Below are positions 34,826-46,337 of a stretch of 60,275 nucleotides of DNA, piece by piece. The position numbers and the translations under genes were made by a program. Source of the DNA: Candidatus Enterococcus testudinis (GTDB lineage: Bacteria > Bacillota > Bacilli > Lactobacillales > Enterococcaceae). The notes below the pieces were generated by a model. It was not told the DNA's origin, ran no database searches, and saw nothing but the letters and a program-made list of their open reading frames with translations. The stretch spans positions 1,512,186-1,572,460 of the forward strand of contig NZ_NGKU01000001.1 in assembly GCF_002140915.1 (NCBI RefSeq), written 5' to 3'. Position 1 is the stretch's first letter. Each line of letters starts with the position of its first letter.

Positions 34826-36266
34826 TCAATAGAGGTAGTCATCATGGCTAAGTAGATTGTTTTCATATTTTAACAATTGCTGCTGAGCCAGTGCTTTTTT
34901 TAAATCAGCAAACTGATTTTCGACAGCTAAGTAGTTGTAATGAAATACTTGTTTATGAAAGTTATCCGGATAAAAACTAAGATGAGGGATTACCAATAAG
35001 TCGACATCTTCGTCACCTTGGTAAGGGGATAAATCAACATAATGATGTTCTGTAAAGAAATTATACAGGGGTAGCATCGTAATAAAGTTATCTTCTGCAA
35101 CAATGCCAACGGATATTTTCAGTTTGTGAATCGCGGCTTTTACTGTGGGCCACAAAAAAAAGGTGAACAAATTAGTCAACGATTCCAGATGATCGTCTAG
35201 AAACAAATATTTTTTTCTGCGAGAGAGATGTTTCAAGAATTTAGCGCAATACTTATACACATGTTTAGACAACGGCTCCTCGATGCGCCAATTCTTTTGA
35301 AGTAAAAGAAAAATCAATGGGGGTGCATCACTTAAAACGACACAAGCGTTGAAAACGCTGGTTAGATTTGCAATGATCACTTCATAGTCTATCGGCCGTT
35401 GATTTTGTAAAAAGCGCGCAGCGATATCGCCAGTTAATTGTCTAATCACTTGATACGGTTCATTTTCCTCTGAAGCCCACTTTTGAAACATACCATAGAC
35501 AGGTGTGTCTTGATGAATATAAATGGCGCCGGAATATAAGATAAAATAAAAACTCATTTGCTCTTTTTTGAGATAAGATGGCGGGCATTTTTGTGATAAA
35601 AAGGCGTAGAAGCTTTTTTGGTGGGTATCAATAATTGATTCTTTAAGTACCAAAGCAGATTGTGGAATCTCCTGATCAATCAAGTACCCAGCATCCCGTC
35701 GTAACTGTCCAATCTTCAAGCATAATTCAAATTTTTGTTTATTTCCAATGGACGTAACTGAATCAAATGTATGGTAAAGATCATTCACCATTTCTTGCAA
35801 GCCTTGATCCTCCATAGGATAGCTGTCAATGATGTGCGGTTTCAAAAACTAAAAGATATTACAAAAGAAGTATCAGATGGCTAGTTCAGAGCCAATCAAT
35901 TCCAGCTTGTTGATATTGAACTGAAGATGGAAGGGGGCTAGAATTTCTTTGATCACGCTCAGCTTTCGAAAAACCGTAGCACGGCTCAAATATTGTTTTT
36001 CGCAAAAAATCTTTGATGCAGGCTTCTGGTGTGAAAAGCATAGTATAGAATACTTGCGCAACCAATGAATGCTCTAGAAGAAATTGCCGATAATGATGTA
36101 GGTCAGGTACTGAAGATTGCATTTTTTGGTTGAATTAGCGCGTCAACGAAAGGGTATCCTCAGTTAAGACAGTGAGGTCATTTTCTATTTCTTGCATCGC
36201 GACTATTTCTTGGTAAATAACTAATTTTCTTACTTCTCTCTTTTCTAAAAAAAGATCGATCTACAT
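34826..36266 (-). pseudogene. Mga-type transcriptional regulator, heavily decayed
   Basis: Reading from ATG 36266 on the minus strand: codon 2 is already TAG, then IDLFLEKREVRKLVIYQEIV, a stop, MQSSVPDLHHYRQFLLEHSL, a frameshift, YLSRATVFRKLSVIKEILAP (HTH), ELIGSELAI, TGA, YFFCNIF, TAG, then an open stretch to 34826. The layout (HTH_Mga, then PRD-like domain, then an EIIB-like end) matches Mga/AtxA regulators, which control surface proteins and virulence genes. At least four nonsense codons and one frameshift show long decay rather than sequencing error. Such genes often sit next to pilus loci, as here. Confidence 0.85.
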
Positions 36267-36366
36267 GACAATTTCTCCTTTATGATTGTCTGATAATTTT
36301 TTCACATTAAATAGGTAAAGAAAATAAATATTGGTGTGTATCATTTTAAGTGTAACACACAAGATT

Positions 36367-36385
36367 AGATGTGTATAAGAGACAG
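36367..36385 (+). other. Nextera/Tn5 mosaic-end sequence (assembly artefact)
   Basis: AGATGTGTATAAGAGACAG is exactly the 19-bp hyperactive Tn5 mosaic end used in tagmentation adapters. It is not natural to this context. The sequence on its two sides may not be adjacent in the real genome. Confidence 0.92.
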
Positions 36386-37736
36386 TTACTCAGCTTTGTC
36401 GCAATGTTTCTAACTAACGTTAAAAACACGTTAGAAGTCCATGTAGAACCAGAGAGCTACACAAGAAATCAGGTGTTATTAAATGATGATTTGGCAAATG
36501 TGACCGCATCATACAAAATAGATAATCAAACCGTCAAGTGGACGATACAGTTTGACAAAAAAGGGTGAGTATGAGCCGGAACAATTGAAATTTGCTGTCA
36601 GTGAAATACCGGGATTGTCTGCACCAAATGTTTTAAATCAATCACTAACGAAGGATAATTGGTTGATCCTAAGTGATTTTGATGGTGCAGCATCTGGTGA
36701 AGTTTCCTTTGAAACGTCATTACATTCTGGAAAAGCAGAAACAGATTACGGATTGAGAATTTCATTACAACGTGATCTAAAAGTATCCGAAAATGATGAA
36801 TCGGAGATTAAAGAAAATGTATTAGATGAAAGTACGCATCAAGTAATCGTTGCCCCTGAACATCTAACATTGGCAAAAAACACCACAACGTCAACAACGA
36901 CTACTACGAACAGTATCGTTGAAAGTGATGCAACGCAATCTTCATCAACGGTTGAAGCAACAACTGAATCAACAGAGCAAGAAACGCAAAATATTTTACG
37001 AATTGCTGGATTTGAAGGGACAACTGCTGAAACGTTTATTGCAAATTATCCAAATATCGATATTAAAACAAAGAGCGATGGAACAGGTGTTTATCCCAAT
37101 CCATCACAACCTGAAGGAACGACTGTATTGAATCCTGTTGGGGTAATAATGATACGGGCTTATCAAGTACGGTTACTGATAAATGGCTCGATTATTACGT
37201 CAATGGTTCTGTTCGTGAGGAAGGTGATGCTGATTTTGCTATTCGCAAGTATGCAGAGGAAACTGGAACAGAGGGACTTTTTAATATCTTTTTAGAAGTT
37301 AAGGGAAACGCACTTAATAGTGAAACAGCTCAGTCTGTAGATATCGTCATTGTTGCGGATAGATCAGGAAGTATGAAAGATAATGATAGATTGATTTATC
37401 TAAAAGATGGTGTCGAATCTTTTGTTAAAGCGATCAAAGAGCATAATTTAGAAGAAGTAATCCATATGGGTTATGTATCTTTTGCTGAATCAGCATCTGA
37501 CCTAGAAGGAAATCCAGGTTATAAATCATTACCTATTGCAAGTGTCCATGACAACGACATCGTTTCTGAATTAGGGAAAACTACAGCTTCAGGTGGAACC
37601 AACACGCAATGATGATACCAAGGAATCAGGCTTTTTGCCTAAAACAGGCGAAATCACAAATGTTTTTCTGGTAATTCTTGGATTGCTTCTTGTAGGGACA
37701 GGTGTGAAATATTTTAAGAAAAACACCGAAAGTTAG
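36386..37736 (+). pseudogene. Pilus-tip/vWA surface adhesin, collapsed
   Basis: The 5' end is lost at the adapter sequence. The frame then reads TLEVHVEPESYTRNQVLLND, shifts at A6 (near 36557), continues through a Ser/Thr/Glu stretch, and shifts again at G4 (near 37140). It then enters a vWA domain with the MIDAS motif VIVADRSGSMKD and ASGGTNTQ. There the frame hits TGA, and the very next codons (another frame) are DDTKESGFLPKTGEITNVFL, a sortase signal with membrane helix and KK tail. So most of the vWA domain and the stalk are missing. The parent resembles EbpA-type pilus tip adhesins. Confidence 0.8.
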
Positions 37737-37771
37737 TCACACTTAATCAAAGATCGAGGAGGAGAGAATGC

Positions 37772-38696
37772 ATGAAAGCACGTAGGAGCAAAAAAAACAG
37801 TAAGAAAAAATCAAATTTTTGCCTCCTTTCTTTTCTTGATTGGTTTTGCTATATTTACGTATCCTTTCGATCAAAATGCCTTCTCTCAATACCTTGATCA
37901 ACAAGTCATTCGTCAATTTCAAAAGGAAAGTACCGCAAAAAATGATGCTGAACTCGCCGCAATCCAAGCAAAAATGATTGCAGAAAATGAAGAAAAGCAA
38001 GTAGAAGCGGACATTCTTGCAAAGGAATTGGCTGCAGCAGAAGCACTTCTGGCCAATGACACAAGTGGATCAGCTACAGATACATCCCAAGATTTCTTCG
38101 TCAAACATACGTTGGGTATATTGACGATTCCCGCAATCAACGGAGAAATGCCTGTCTATGATCGAGGCACCGAAATTTTTTTAAAGAAGGGGGCAGCCCT
38201 TTTGAATGGGTCTTCCTTACCTGTCGGCGGTAAAAGTACCCATGCAGTGATCATGGCTCACCGCGGTATGCCAGAAGCAGAACTATTTTCTAAACTGCCG
38301 CAAGTCAAAGAAGGTGACCTGTTTTTTATCGATATCAATGGCGAGACTCTGGCTTATGAAGTGGATCAGATCAACATCATTGAACCGACAGACATCGACG
38401 ATCTGCTGATCGTTCCAGATGAAGACTATGTGACTTTGATGACCTGTACACCTTATATGGTCAACTCACATCGTTACTTGGTTCGCGGCATGCGAACAGA
38501 TTATGTAGATGCCCATGCGCAGATGAAAAGCGATGTTCGTTGGAAAACCTGGTTGAGAATTATCGGGACAGTTGCAGCAATCCTTGCTGCGGCGGGAGTG
38601 GTCGTCTATTTGATCAATCGACAAAAAAAGGAGCCTTCCAAAACAAAGAAACAAAAGAACAGCTACGTTGGCAGCACTTCCCCAATTATTAAATAG
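37772..38696 (+). pseudogene. Class C (pilin) sortase with N-terminal frameshift
   Basis: ATG 37772 follows GAGGAGGAG and gives MKARRSKKNSKKKS, a typical basic start. A shift in the T5 run near 37817 is needed to join FASFLFLIGFAIFTYPFDQN and the rest. The catalytic parts are intact: His in VIMAHRGM, Cys in LMTCTPYMVNSHRYLVRG, with Arg. A lid-like VYDRG and a C-terminal membrane helix mark class C, which polymerises pilins. The downstream frame alone (from 37836) would lack the full signal anchor. It belongs with the collapsed adhesin. One missing base could be an assembly error. Confidence 0.8.
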
Positions 38697-38699
38697 CAA

Positions 38700-38748
38700 A
38701 AAGGATCAAGTGCGCGCAGACATCCTGCGATTCACTTGATCCTTTTAT
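38700..38748. terminator. Bidirectional terminator
   Basis: AAGGATCAAGTG (38701-38712) pairs with CACTTGATCCTT (38733-38744), then TTATTA. Confidence 0.85.
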
Positions 38749-39698
38749 TATTGTTGCAGCAATTGTTTTAGTTGATCAGACAAAGCAATACTTGCGATGC
38801 TATCATCAAAAGTCATCAATGGATGTTCCAAATCCCCGCGGATCACTGCTTGTGTCACAGCATCAATCTCCGAATGAAAATCATCGATATCGTAGCCAAT
38901 TTGATAATCAGTTTCCTCATCGTCCTTGATCAACACAAATGATTCAGGTCGATGGAAGTTGGGAATTTTGATCTTTCCTTTGGTACCAACAATCTCCGCA
39001 ACTGTATCCTTGGTTTGATCAAAACCAGTTTCGATAAACGCTTCAAAGTCGTCTTGATAGAAACGACCATAGACATAGGTATCGACCCCGTTGTCTAACA
39101 CGGTGCTAGCCAAAATCTCAGCTGAGAGTGGGGCTGGGGCAAAATCTTGAATAAAAGCCAAATTATAAATACCCATATCCAGCAACGCACCGCCTTGTTT
39201 CGGTAAATAGTGATAAGACGCATGTTCTTCAGGCAAATGACGACGGAAAGTCGTAGATAGTTGTTTGATCGTACCGATCGTCCCTTCTGCTACTAGTTCT
39301 TTCAATCGACGATAAGCCGGGGTGAAGCGTGGTTTCATCGCTTCCATAAAGAAGACGTGGGTCTCATTGGCTGTTTGTTTGACGGTCTGCATTTCTTCAG
39401 CCGTCATGGTAGCTGGTTTTTCACATAAAACAGCTTTTTTTGCGGTGAGTGCTTTGATGATCCATTCAAAATGATACAAGTGCGGCAAGGCAATATAGAC
39501 GACATCGATTGCCGGATCATCCAGCAATGTTTGATAGTTATCATACCCTTGGTCACAGGGGAACTTTTCGCGAAAGCGATTGGCTTTCTCCATTGTTCGA
39601 CAAGCAACCCCATATAAATGTGCATCTTCTACCTGCGCTAGACTTTCTGCAAAACGTGCAGCGATATTGCCTGCACCGATAATACCCCAATTGATCAT
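38748..39698 (-). CDS. Gfo/Idh/MocA-family oxidoreductase (1)
   Basis: 316 residues. Rossmann start INWGIIGAGNIAARFAESLA with GxGxxA, the family EKP motif in LCEKPATMTAEEMQ, and the C-terminal substrate domain with GALLDMGIYNLAFI (GG..D.G.H type; His is replaced by Asn in IYN). It oxidises or reduces a sugar, inositol or sugar acid with NAD(P). ATG 39698 is 7 nt after AAAGGAG. It is encoded just after the RpiR gene, likely co-transcribed, and is one of three such enzymes in this cluster. Confidence 0.9.
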   Translation of the reverse strand: MINWGIIGAGNIAARFAESLAQVEDAHLYGVACRTMEKANRFREKFPCDQGYDNYQTLLDDPAIDVVYIALPHLYHFEWIIKALTAKKAVLCEKPATMTAEEMQTVKQTANETHVFFMEAMKPRFTPAYRRLKELVAEGTIGTIKQLSTTFRRHLPEEHASYHYLPKQGGALLDMGIYNLAFIQDFAPAPLSAEILASTVLDNGVDTYVYGRFYQDDFEAFIETGFDQTKDTVAEIVGTKGKIKIPNFHRPESFVLIKDDEETDYQIGYDIDDFHSEIDAVTQAVIRGDLEHPLMTFDDSIASIALSDQLKQLLQQ

Positions 39699-39710
39699 GT
39701 TCATTCTCCT

Positions 39711-40586
39711 TTATTCTTCTCGCGGATATTCTGACAAAATACCCTGCTCCAATAGTTGTTGTTTTCTACGTAATTCTACAATATTTTTCTGGTACTCTTT
39801 GGCATACATAAGAGCAAACAAGGCATCTAGGATATACTCGAAGGCCACTTGGGAAGAAAATGTGCCAACTTTTAGAAAATCGAGTTCGTCATGTGACGCA
39901 ACGATGGCTAGATTGGCTAATTTACTGATTTTGGCTTTAGGATTGCCAGTGATAACGATCGAAGGTACACCAATACTCGTCAAATGCTTTAATATCTTTT
40001 GGTACTGTGCGTTCTTGCCGCGATAGGTAATAAAGATTGCACAATCATTGGGACAAAGATTGGCAGCATTCCAAGCGTCATCCCCATATTCGTCTGCAAC
40101 GATCAAATATTTATTGATCTTGACTAATTTATTCTGGAAACTGCGGGCTCGAATTTGGGAATCACCCAAAGCGAAAAGAAAAACTCTTTGCGCTTTTTCG
40201 ATGGTTTCAGCAGCTTGCTCCATAATCGCGTTATTCATTTGTGCCCGGGTTTTATGGATAGTACTGATTGTCAAATCGGCCATTTTTTTTAAAATATCTT
40301 CTGTTGGATCGGTTGAAGCGAATGGGAAATTTGCATCAACAAATGCTGGATGAAACATTTGCGAGTGGGCCATTTCAGCTATACCGAAGCGGAAATTTTT
40401 AAAGCCATCATACCCCATTTTTTTTGCCAATCGAATCACAGATGAATGAGATGTATAGGTGTGCTTGGCAATCGTTTCAACATTAAGTGAAGGAATTTCC
40501 GCCAAATGTTGCAAGATATAATCAGCGATTCTTTTTTCTGTATCCGTCAATCCGTCTTTTATTCGTAACTTATCAATCAGTAACAT
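39711..40586 (-). CDS. MurR/RpiR-family regulator
   Basis: 291 residues: RpiR HTH (LTDTEKRIADYILQHLAEIP, SHSSVIRLAKKMGYDGFKNF) followed by a SIS domain (AQRVFLFALGDSQIRARSF, CAIFITYRGKN, VPSIVITGNP). GAGGTGG precedes the ATG. It is divergent from the Gfo/GH1 operon, with an inverted repeat in between, so it most likely controls both directions in response to a phosphosugar. Confidence 0.9.
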   Translation of the reverse strand: MLLIDKLRIKDGLTDTEKRIADYILQHLAEIPSLNVETIAKHTYTSHSSVIRLAKKMGYDGFKNFRFGIAEMAHSQMFHPAFVDANFPFASTDPTEDILKKMADLTISTIHKTRAQMNNAIMEQAAETIEKAQRVFLFALGDSQIRARSFQNKLVKINKYLIVADEYGDDAWNAANLCPNDCAIFITYRGKNAQYQKILKHLTSIGVPSIVITGNPKAKISKLANLAIVASHDELDFLKVGTFSSQVAFEYILDALFALMYAKEYQKNIVELRRKQQLLEQGILSEYPREE

Positions 40587-40674
40587 GTGACCACCTCATT
40601 CTTAATGATAGCGTATTTCAACGAAAACAAGAAGGTAAATTTTCGACGTTCAAGACTATCTGGTCAAAATGTTC

Positions 40675-40702
40675 AAGTATTTGGGGAGATGTGCAAATAC
40701 TT
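40675..40702. promoter_or_regulatory. Inverted repeat, likely RpiR operator
   Basis: AAGTATTTG (40675-40683) and CAAATACTT (40694-40702) are exact complements with a 10-bp spacer, in the divergent intergenic region. Confidence 0.6.
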
Positions 40703-40794
40703 TGTTCAAAAGATTCTGTTTACTTAGAAACACTTTTCATTTATGTCGATATGAAGAATAATGAGGGCATCAAATAGATTTGGAGGAAAAACAC

Positions 40795-41817
40795 ATGTTA
40801 ACAATTGCTTACATTGGTAATGGAAAAAGTGCCAATCGCTATCATTTACCTTTTTCTACAAAATTAACAGACAAAATCAACGTAAAGACCATTTATTCTC
40901 CGATAGAGGAAAATACTTGGGCAAAAATCGATGGTGTCCATTATACAACGGATATCAATGACATCTATGGCGATCCAGAGATTCAACTGGTGGTGATCTC
41001 GACACCAAGTCATTTACATTATCCTTTAGGAAAAGAAGCTTTGCTTCACGGCAAAAATGCTTTGATCGAAAAACCATTCGCAGAAACATCTGCTGAAGCC
41101 AAAGAATTATTTGCTTTGGCGAAGGAAAAGGGTTTATTGGTACAATGCTACCAAAACCGCCGTTTTGATTCAGATTTCTTAACTGTTCAGAAAGTCATCG
41201 AAAGCGGGGTGCTAGGCGACTTGATTGAGGTGGAAATGCACTATGATTATTTCCGCCCAGAGATTCCTCGTTCAGTGAAGGAATTCTCATTGAATACCAG
41301 CTATCTATATGGACATGCCTGTCATACTTTAGACCAAGTCATTTCTTACTTTGGCCGACCGGATGATGTTCATTACGAAGTCCGCCAATTATTAGGCAAA
41401 AATCGAATGAATGATTACTTTGATCTAGACTTGTTTTATGGGCGTATGAAAGTATCGGTCAAATCTAGTTACTTCCGCTTGAAGGAGCGCCCGAGCTTTG
41501 TCGTCTATGGGGAGAATGGTGTATTTGTTAAAGAGACCAAAGACCGTCAAGAAGAACATTTAAAAGCGTTTCACATGCCTGACAATGCTGATTTTGGCAT
41601 TGATCTGCCACAACATTATGGGACATTGACGTATATCGATCAACAAGGCGACTATCACGAGGAAAAAGTGATTTCGGAGATTGGCGATTATAGTCGTGTC
41701 TACGATGGGTTGTACGAATCGATTATCAATGGCAAAGACAAAATCGTCAAAGATGAAGAAACGATCTTACAGATCGAGATGTTAGAAACTGGTATTCAGC
41801 AAATCCAAAAAGGATAA
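40795..41817 (+). CDS. Gfo/Idh/MocA-family oxidoreductase (2)
   Basis: 340 residues. The N-terminus LTIAYIGNGKSANRYHLPFS has an altered dinucleotide loop (GNGKSA), then IEKPFAETSAEAKELFALAK with EKP, YQNRRFDSDFLTV typical of the YhhX/YvaA-like group, and a catalytic HxxD-like YLYGHACHTLDQ. ATG 40795 follows GGAGG. It is the first gene of the rightward operon. The substrate is likely a sugar or glycoside derivative. Confidence 0.9.
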   Translation: MLTIAYIGNGKSANRYHLPFSTKLTDKINVKTIYSPIEENTWAKIDGVHYTTDINDIYGDPEIQLVVISTPSHLHYPLGKEALLHGKNALIEKPFAETSAEAKELFALAKEKGLLVQCYQNRRFDSDFLTVQKVIESGVLGDLIEVEMHYDYFRPEIPRSVKEFSLNTSYLYGHACHTLDQVISYFGRPDDVHYEVRQLLGKNRMNDYFDLDLFYGRMKVSVKSSYFRLKERPSFVVYGENGVFVKETKDRQEEHLKAFHMPDNADFGIDLPQHYGTLTYIDQQGDYHEEKVISEIGDYSRVYDGLYESIINGKDKIVKDEETILQIEMLETGIQQIQKG

Positions 41818-41832
41818 GGGAGCGTTCATAGA

Positions 41833-42331
41833 ATGGATAAATTTATTGGGATTTTTGAAGAAAAATTAACACCAATTGCAATGAAATTAGATAGCAATCG
41901 TTACTTGTCCGCCATTAAAAATAGCTTTATGGCAGCGATGCCGTTATTGATCATTGGTTCATTCTTTTATCCTTTTTGCGAATATGCCGATACCTGCCTA
42001 TATAAACTTTATGGAACATAAACTTGGTGAAGGGTGGCAGCGATTCTTCACTGTCCCCAATGATATCTCCATGAGTACAGGGTTAGTACCGTTGACAAAT
42101 GGTGTCAATATCCCTTGGACAACACCGCATGTAATTTCCGGTTTCTTAGTTTCCGGTTGGCGTGGTGCCGTATTGAATATCGTACAAATTTTGGTTTCTA
42201 CTGCGGTCTATTATCCATTTTTCAGAACAGCAGATAAATTAGCTTATGATACAGAACAAGAAAATGAACGATTAGAACAACAACAAACAAATACACAATT
42301 TGCAGAACAAGGAATTGTAGAAAAAGGCTGA
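41833..42331 (+). pseudogene. PTS lactose/cellobiose EIIC, internally deleted
   Basis: The start DKFIGIFEEKLTPIAMKLDS is the CelB-type EIIC N-terminus. After about 45 residues the sequence jumps to its C-terminal part, in another frame: EHKLGEGWQRFFTVPNDISM and TTPHVISGFLVSGWRGAVLN. A normal EIIC has about 420-440 residues; here about 160 remain, so some 250 residues, including the phosphosugar-binding core, are lost. The operon therefore has no transporter of its own in the window. Confidence 0.85.
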
Positions 42332-42335
42332 TTTT

Positions 42336-42794
42336 ATGGATTTTGATGAACTACTGGAGCAAGAACGGCGACTGCAATTTCGTTTTTTTGATAATCAATT
42401 GGCCTTGCGAATTGCTGAAGAAATTAATGATCATGTAACAAAAACTTATCCAAGACCAGTAGGCATAAAAATCACACATCGTGGCTTACCCGTACTCAGA
42501 TTCTTGATGAACGGTCGAAAAGAAAGTCCTTGGTTGGAAAGAAAAGAAACAACGGTTTTAGATAGTGGCCACAGTTCGCTGTATACCTTTTACCAAAAAG
42601 ACCAAATACCTCTCTTTGCACAATGGGCGCAGGACAGTCGTTACGCCATTTGTGGTGGCGGCTTTCCCATAGTGGAAAATGGCGTGGTCACTGGGGCTAT
42701 TTGTGTATCCGGATTAGATCACATGGAAGATCATCAAATCATCATTCATGTTTTAACAAAATTATTAGCAGAACAACTGGGGGAAGTAATATGA
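42336..42794 (+). CDS. UPF0303 (GlcG/HbpS-like) protein
   Basis: 152 residues: RPVGIKITHRGLPVLRFLMN, ERKETTVLDSGHSSLYTFY and GGGFPIVENGVVTGAICVSG. This is the UPF0303/GlcG-HbpS fold, a small protein often found beside glycoside or polyol catabolic genes. No reaction is established. It overlaps the following oxidoreductase gene by 4 nt (ATGA), so the two are translationally coupled. Confidence 0.85.
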   Translation: MDFDELLEQERRLQFRFFDNQLALRIAEEINDHVTKTYPRPVGIKITHRGLPVLRFLMNGRKESPWLERKETTVLDSGHSSLYTFYQKDQIPLFAQWAQDSRYAICGGGFPIVENGVVTGAICVSGLDHMEDHQIIIHVLTKLLAEQLGEVI

Positions 42795-43768
42795 AATTAG
42801 CAATATTTGGCGCAGGAATGATCGTCCATGACTTTATGAAAGTTGTCCACGACTTGCCAGAAATCGAACTACGGGCAATCTTAGGTACAGAAACGGATGT
42901 ACCTGGCATGAAGGCCTTGAAAGAGGCACATGGCATTGAAATGATCTATACGGATTTAGCTGAGTGTTTGGCTGATGAGACAGTGGATACAGTGTATGTC
43001 GCATTACCGAACCATTTGCATTATCACTTTGCCAAAGAAGCATTGCTGCAAGGAAAACATGTGATCTGTGAAAAACCTTTCACATTGAAGAAAAGCGAAT
43101 TGTTGGCGTTAGCAGCAATCGCCAAAGAAAAGCAGTTGATATTGATCGAAGCAATCACCAATCAATATTTGGCCAACTACCAAGCAATCAAAGCACAGCT
43201 GACCGAATTGGGTGATCTGAAATTGATTGAATGTAATTATTCACAATATTCTTCTCGCTATGATCTGTTCAAAGAAGGAACGGTCTTGCCGGCTTTTAAT
43301 CCCAAAATGGGTGGTGGCGCATTAATGGATATCAATATTTATAATATCCACTTTGTCGTTGGTCTTTTGGGCACGCCAAATGCGGTGCACTATCATGCCA
43401 ATATCGAACAAGGAATCGATACCTCTGGTGTGTTATTATTAGATTATGATCAAACGAAAGTTGTTTGTATCGGTGCCAAAGATTCAACGGCAACCATTCG
43501 ATCAACCATCCAAGGAACCAAAGGGTCCATTATCGTCAATGGACCAACCAATGTCTTGGACAGTTATGCCTATGAAGCATTGAAAACACCAGCAGTGACT
43601 ATTGACCGCAAAGTCAATGAACATCGCATGTACGAAGAGTTCAAAATGTTCCAGCAAGTCATTGCCAGCAACGACCAATCTTTTGCGGAAGATCGTTTGG
43701 CGCATAGTCAACGGGTCATGGACGTTGTAGAGGCGGCCTTGGCAGATGCGCAGATCAATTTAGGTTAG
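42791..43768 (+). CDS. Gfo/Idh/MocA-family oxidoreductase (3)
   Basis: 325 residues from ATG 42791 behind GGGGGAAG: KLAIFGAGMIVHDFMKVVHD (Rossmann), CEKPFTLKKSELLALAAIAK (EKP) and MGGGALMDINIYNIHFVVGL, where the motif His/Tyr area reads NIYNIH. It resembles dehydrogenases acting on modified sugars. Compared with oxidoreductases (1) and (2) it is a separate subfamily, so the cluster may run consecutive redox steps or handle several substrates. Confidence 0.9.
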   Translation: MKLAIFGAGMIVHDFMKVVHDLPEIELRAILGTETDVPGMKALKEAHGIEMIYTDLAECLADETVDTVYVALPNHLHYHFAKEALLQGKHVICEKPFTLKKSELLALAAIAKEKQLILIEAITNQYLANYQAIKAQLTELGDLKLIECNYSQYSSRYDLFKEGTVLPAFNPKMGGGALMDINIYNIHFVVGLLGTPNAVHYHANIEQGIDTSGVLLLDYDQTKVVCIGAKDSTATIRSTIQGTKGSIIVNGPTNVLDSYAYEALKTPAVTIDRKVNEHRMYEEFKMFQQVIASNDQSFAEDRLAHSQRVMDVVEAALADAQINLG

Positions 43769-45214
<1,446 letters not shown>

Positions 45215-45240
45215 AAACTGGATCAGAAATGGAGACTACA

Positions 45241-46281
45241 ATGAAAGACATATTGATTATCGGTGGAACTGGAACGATTTCATTACCGATTACCCAAGCA
45301 TTAGCGCAAAACAAAGACAATCATGTGTATGTCCTGAATCGAGGGACCAAAAACGATCTGTTGCCAGCTGCAGTCACCACGCTTACAGGAGATATCACAG
45401 ATAAAGAAGCGATGAAGACGCTACTGGCCGATCGTAGGTACGATTGTGTGATCAACTTTATCGTGTGGAATGCCCAAGATGCTGAAACAAATATTGTTTT
45501 GTTCAGAGACAAGACCAAGCAATTCGTCTTTATCAGTACCGTAGCAACCCTTAATCATGAAGCAACTTGCTTGATTGATGAAGATAGCCCTGTTGGCAAT
45601 CGTTTTTCACCCTATGGCCAAAACAAAGCAGCTGCAGAAGCCCGATTTCTGACGGCGTATCAGGAAGAAAACTTTCCTGTGACGATCATTCGCCCGACAC
45701 AAACCTATTCAAAAGAGCGTATACCTTTGAGTATCAAAGGGAAAAATTGTTGGGGCGTAGTCCAACGGATGATTGACGGCAAAGAAGTAATCATTCATGG
45801 TGAAGGCCAATCTCTTTGGGCGAGTACCCACGCGGAGGATTTTGCATCAGGGTTTGTACCAATCATTGAGCAACAAGCATTGATTGGTGAAATCTGCCAA
45901 ATCATGAATCCTGCCAGTCACACATGGGATATGTTGTATCAAACATTGGCTGATTTGCTTGGCGTGGCTTATCGTCCAGTCTATATTCCTACTGACCTAT
46001 TACGCAAAGCTGACAACTATGACTTTGATCAATCGATCCAAGGAGATAAACGCTGGTCAAACCTTTTTGATATTGGTCGCTTGAAGACAGTGGTACCCGA
46101 TTTCGACTGTCAGATATCAATCAAAGAAGGGCTGCAAAGGTACTTGGATTATATGGCAGAACATCCTGATTTAGCGCAAGAAGACCCACAGTTTGATCAA
46201 TGGTGTGATCAAGTGATCGCGGCTTATCGTACCCTTCAAAATGACTTTTTTGTCCAATTGGCGCAAATAGAAGAACAATAA
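45241..46281 (+). CDS. NAD-dependent epimerase/dehydratase-family protein
   Basis: 346 residues. Extended-SDR start KDILIIGGTGTISLPITQAL (GGTGxxS), then FVFISTVATLNHEATCLIDE and SPYGQNKAAAEARFL, where YGQNK is the YxxxK catalytic pair with a preceding Ser/Thr, and STHAEDFASGFVPII. It acts on a sugar or nucleotide sugar. ATG 45241 lies 7 nt after TGGAGA; the ATG at 45229 overlaps that site. It is the last gene of the operon, before a strong terminator. Confidence 0.85.
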   Translation: MKDILIIGGTGTISLPITQALAQNKDNHVYVLNRGTKNDLLPAAVTTLTGDITDKEAMKTLLADRRYDCVINFIVWNAQDAETNIVLFRDKTKQFVFISTVATLNHEATCLIDEDSPVGNRFSPYGQNKAAAEARFLTAYQEENFPVTIIRPTQTYSKERIPLSIKGKNCWGVVQRMIDGKEVIIHGEGQSLWASTHAEDFASGFVPIIEQQALIGEICQIMNPASHTWDMLYQTLADLLGVAYRPVYIPTDLLRKADNYDFDQSIQGDKRWSNLFDIGRLKTVVPDFDCQISIKEGLQRYLDYMAEHPDLAQEDPQFDQWCDQVIAAYRTLQNDFFVQLAQIEEQ

Positions 46282-46291
46282 ACGCGTATGC

Positions 46292-46337
46292 AACAGACGA
46301 TTGTAAGGACTCGTGGTCCTTCAATCGTCTGTTTGTT
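46292..46337 (+). terminator. Rho-independent terminator
   Basis: AACAGACGATTG (46292-46303) pairs with CAATCGTCTGTT (46322-46333), then TGTTTG. Confidence 0.85.
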
